Source: Acidobacteriaceae bacterium (GTDB taxonomy: Bacteria > Acidobacteriota > Terriglobia > Bryobacterales > Bryobacteraceae). From it: 8,201 bases of DNA. The stretch's first letter is position 1; each line of letters begins with the position of its first letter. The notes beneath the pieces are model-generated. The model searched no databases. It was not told where the DNA came from and saw nothing but the letters and a program-made list of their open reading frames with translations. This document shows, piece by piece, positions 6,016-8,201 of this stretch. The DNA lies in NCBI GenBank assembly GCA_019245255.1, contig JAFARV010000089.1, positions 1 to 8,201 of the forward strand, in the 5' to 3' direction. The position numbers and the translations under genes were made by a program.

Positions 6016-7732
6016 AGACGAACGGTTGGGCCTTATAGGGCCGAATGGGGCAGGCAAGTCGACGCTGCTCCAGATTTTGGCGGGGCGAATCGAACCCGAT
6101 GAGGGCGAGGTTGCAGTTCGCAAGAACACCCGGATCGCTTACGTGGCGCAGCGATCGGATTTTTCTGCAGATCAGACGGTGAGATCGGTAATCCGCCGGG
6201 CCCTTGAATCGAGCAACGTGGCCGAAACCGATCGCGATGCACGGGAGGCCGAAACCCTCGGGCGGGCCGGGTTTTCCGATTTCGAAGTCAGTGCTGCCGC
6301 GCTTTCGGGCGGCTGGCGCAAGCGCCTGGCGATTGCTGAGGCACTAGTTACTTCGCCAGACATCCTGTTACTGGATGAACCGACGAATCATCTCGACCTG
6401 GATGGGATCGTCTGGCTCGAGAAGCTGCTTTTGAATGCGCGGTTTGCCTCTGTCGTCATCAGTCACGACCGGTATTTTCTTCAGAATGTTGCGACCGATA
6501 TGGCGGAGCTCAGCCGTGTTTACCCCGACGGCCTGCTTCGGGTGCCGGGCGACTACACAACGTTTCTGGATAAAAAGGCGGAGTTTCTCAGCGCGCAATC
6601 GAAGCGTCAAGAGGCGCTTGAAAATCGGGTCCGGACCGAAATCGAGTGGCTTCGTCGCGGTCCTAAAGCGCGTGCAACGAAGGCGAAGGCACGAATCGGA
6701 AAGGCAAACGAACTCATTGAGGAACTGGCCGATCTGAACGCGCGCACTCGTTCCGGCCGCGCGAACATCGATTTCACAGCAACAGACCGCAAGACGAAGC
6801 GTCTGTTCGAGCTCGATGGGGTTAGTTTCGAAATCGATGGCCGCAGAATCCTTTCGGATTTGAGTTTCACGCTCATGGCGGGGACGCGCCTCGGGCTTGT
6901 AGGGCCGAACGGAAGTGGAAAGACAACGCTGCTTCGGCTTGTTCGGGGCGAATGGAATCCCACAAGCGGCGAGGTGCTGCGAGCGCCCAATCTCCGCATC
7001 GTGTACTTCGATCAAAATCGGCCTCTCGATCCCGATTTGACCGTGCGACGCGCTCTCGCTGCTGACAGTGATTCGGTGAATTACAACGGGCAGACGATTC
7101 ACGTTGCGTCGTGGGCGGCGAGGTTTCTGTTTTCGAGTGAACAACTGAACCAGCCTGTCTCACGGCTGTCGGGTGGCGAACGTGCGCGTGTGTTAATCGC
7201 GCGGTTAATGCTGCAGCCTGCGGACTTGTTGTTACTCGATGAGCCTACCAACGACCTCGATATTCCGACTCTCGAAATTCTCGAAGAGAGTCTGGTTGAA
7301 TTCGCTGGAGCTCTTATTCTGGTTACGCATGATCGTTTCATGCTGGACCGCGTTTCGACCCTGGTGCTCGGGCTCGACGGAAACGGAAATGCCGAGCGGT
7401 TCGCGGACTACTCGCAATGGGAGGCATGGCAAGCGGAACGCCGGAAAGAAGTGTCCGGTACCGGCCAGGCGATCCCTTCGGCGCAGGAGCGTCCTAAACA
7501 GGTTCAGAAGAAAAAGCTCTCGTATCTCGACAGCCGTGACATGGAAACGATTGAGCAGCGCATCAGTGAAGCAGAGGGAATGCTGGCGGAAAAGCGTGCC
7601 GTGCTCGAAGATCCTTCCGTGGTAAGCGACCCCCAACGCGTTGTAGTGGCGCTCAAACAACTGGAAGATGCTCAGGAAGCTGTAGATCAACTTTACGAGC
7701 GATGGGCGGAGCTTGAGGCTAAGCTTGCTTGA
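5930..7732 (+). CDS. uup: ABC-F family ATPase, Uup-like
   Basis: Soluble protein of 600 aa with two ATP-binding cassettes and no membrane domain. ABC-F proteins act on ribosomes or, for Uup, have also been linked to DNA transactions. Cassette 1 has Walker A GPNGAGKST (37-45), signature LSGGW (125-129), Walker B LLLDE (Glu 150) and H-loop His 179. The inter-cassette linker (about 215-290) is charged and helical, including LRRGPKARATKAKARIGKAN. Cassette 2 has GPNGSGKTT (325-333), LSGGE (413-417), LLLLDEPTNDLD (Glu 438) and His 467. All ATPase residues are intact. Residues about 530-600 form a predicted coiled coil like the Uup C-terminal domain, which favours Uup over EttA, YheS or the resistance-type ABC-F proteins. 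The GTG at 5930 is chosen because GGAAGA ends 8 nt upstream and the product starts with the usual first beta strand (ALLINAQQISKTFG). The family call is sure; uup as the orthologue is likely. Confidence 0.9.
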   Translation: MALLINAQQISKTFGAEPLFRNVSLSVSEDERLGLIGPNGAGKSTLLQILAGRIEPDEGEVAVRKNTRIAYVAQRSDFSADQTVRSVIRRALESSNVAETDRDAREAETLGRAGFSDFEVSAAALSGGWRKRLAIAEALVTSPDILLLDEPTNHLDLDGIVWLEKLLLNARFASVVISHDRYFLQNVATDMAELSRVYPDGLLRVPGDYTTFLDKKAEFLSAQSKRQEALENRVRTEIEWLRRGPKARATKAKARIGKANELIEELADLNARTRSGRANIDFTATDRKTKRLFELDGVSFEIDGRRILSDLSFTLMAGTRLGLVGPNGSGKTTLLRLVRGEWNPTSGEVLRAPNLRIVYFDQNRPLDPDLTVRRALAADSDSVNYNGQTIHVASWAARFLFSSEQLNQPVSRLSGGERARVLIARLMLQPADLLLLDEPTNDLDIPTLEILEESLVEFAGALILVTHDRFMLDRVSTLVLGLDGNGNAERFADYSQWEAWQAERRKEVSGTGQAIPSAQERPKQVQKKKLSYLDSRDMETIEQRISEAEGMLAEKRAVLEDPSVVSDPQRVVVALKQLEDAQEAVDQLYERWAELEAKLA

Positions 7733-7734
7733 TA

Positions 7735-8201
7735 TCAGACTTCAGATGCGGCGGGATGCACCCAAGGATTGCGATATTGGCGCTTAAGAATTTTGTTCGC
7801 CTCCTCGTCGCCGACGACTTCACATCGCACCGGGTCCCACTCCAGCGTTCGGCCGAGTTGCAAGGCATTGTTCGCGAGAATGCAGGAGGCGGTCGAAATA
7901 TGTCCCTGTTCGATATCCGCGATCGGCCGTGAACGCTTGTCTATGGCGTTCAGGAAATCGAGCATGTGATATCGAATCGCCGGCGACACATGCCGCTCCA
8001 GGTCCTTTTCGGTGCGGTCTTCGGGATACTTTTCGAACTCATACGTGACATCCCGGTGAATCATCGGGCCCTGCTCGGGTATGTAATCGTATCCGTAAAC
8101 ATCGACTTTTAGGGTCGCGTTCTCGCCGTAGAAGGTAGCACCCCATGGATGTTGAGGGTCATTAGCTCTTCCCCATGTCCGGTGCTGCCAAACGACGCGC
8201 A
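7735..8201 (-). CDS. Gfo/Idh/MocA-family oxidoreductase, C-terminal part (5' end beyond window)
   Basis: The C-terminal 154 residues of a NAD(P)-dependent sugar or cyclitol oxidoreductase, read leftwards from the right edge to a TGA at 7737-7735. An internal ATG at 8064 is not the start: the frame stays open to 8201 and the upstream residues fit the family. Recognisable pieces in order are VVWQHRTWGRANDPQ, HPWGATFYGENATLKVDVYG, YDYIPEQGP, MLDFLNAIDKRSRPIADIEQ, GHISTASCILANNALQLGRT, LEWDP, GDEEANKILKRQYRNPWVHP. These belong to the C-terminal substrate and beta-sheet domain. The Rossmann fold and catalytic Lys lie outside the window. I recall this subtype, with WGATFYG and the PWVHP end, as frequent in Acidobacteriota and Planctomycetota, where such genes are often present in many copies. 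The substrate cannot be given. The gene is convergent with the ABC-F gene and probably unrelated to it. Confidence 0.85.
   Translation of the reverse strand, partial: RVVWQHRTWGRANDPQHPWGATFYGENATLKVDVYGYDYIPEQGPMIHRDVTYEFEKYPEDRTEKDLERHVSPAIRYHMLDFLNAIDKRSRPIADIEQGHISTASCILANNALQLGRTLEWDPVRCEVVGDEEANKILKRQYRNPWVHPAASEV

Noticed and set aside
6368..7144. 258-codon open frame on the - strand inside the ABC-F gene
   Set aside because: The product has no recognisable domain and lies opposite intact ATPase motifs; long antisense frames are common in GC-rich coding DNA.
7735..8064. Complete 109-aa small protein on the - strand starting at the ATG at 8064
   Set aside because: The frame stays open to the window edge and the upstream residues match the Gfo/Idh/MocA C-terminal domain, so this is the end of a longer gene.

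Overview
This window looks like chromosomal DNA of a GC-rich, probably Gram-negative bacterium. The best guess is an Acidobacteriota-like or related soil or freshwater lineage. That rests on indirect signs: a MscL with a C-terminal four-cysteine zinc ribbon, a Gfo/Idh/MocA oxidoreductase of the type with a WGATFYG motif and a PWVHP end, and frequent GTG starts. There is no rRNA or other marker gene, so the taxonomy is inference.

Left part (about 1-5439, + strand): the downstream end of a surface-polysaccharide operon. In order it holds an O-antigen ligase/polymerase-like membrane protein (cut by the left edge), a GT4-type glycosyltransferase, a non-hydrolysing UDP-GlcNAc 2-epimerase (wecB type), a second GT4-like glycosyltransferase, and a membrane-anchored DUF218 (YdcF/ElyC/SanA-like) protein. 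Junctions are very tight: 3 nt, 10 nt, a 4-nt ATGA overlap and a 1-nt TAGTG overlap. One transcript with translational coupling is therefore likely. The combined logic is supply of UDP-ManNAc, transfer of sugars at the cytoplasmic face of the membrane, and polymerisation or ligation of the lipid-linked glycan on the outer side, with the DUF218 protein in an unknown envelope role.

Middle part (5496-7732, + strand): mscL, with a good Shine-Dalgarno sequence, followed 5 nt later by a full-length two-ATPase ABC-F protein with a Uup-like C-terminal coiled coil. They probably form a two-gene unit. A strong GGAGGT inside the end of mscL precedes a 34-codon reading frame that overlaps the ABC-F start. 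It may be a small translated leader, or chance.

Right part (7735-8201, - strand): the C-terminal 154 residues of a Gfo/Idh/MocA-family oxidoreductase, convergent with the ABC-F gene and only 2 nt from it.

No tRNA, rRNA, insertion sequence, CRISPR array, riboswitch or convincing intrinsic terminator was seen. No gap between genes exceeds about 60 nt. I found no clearly new system; the more interesting points are details of otherwise recognisable genes.
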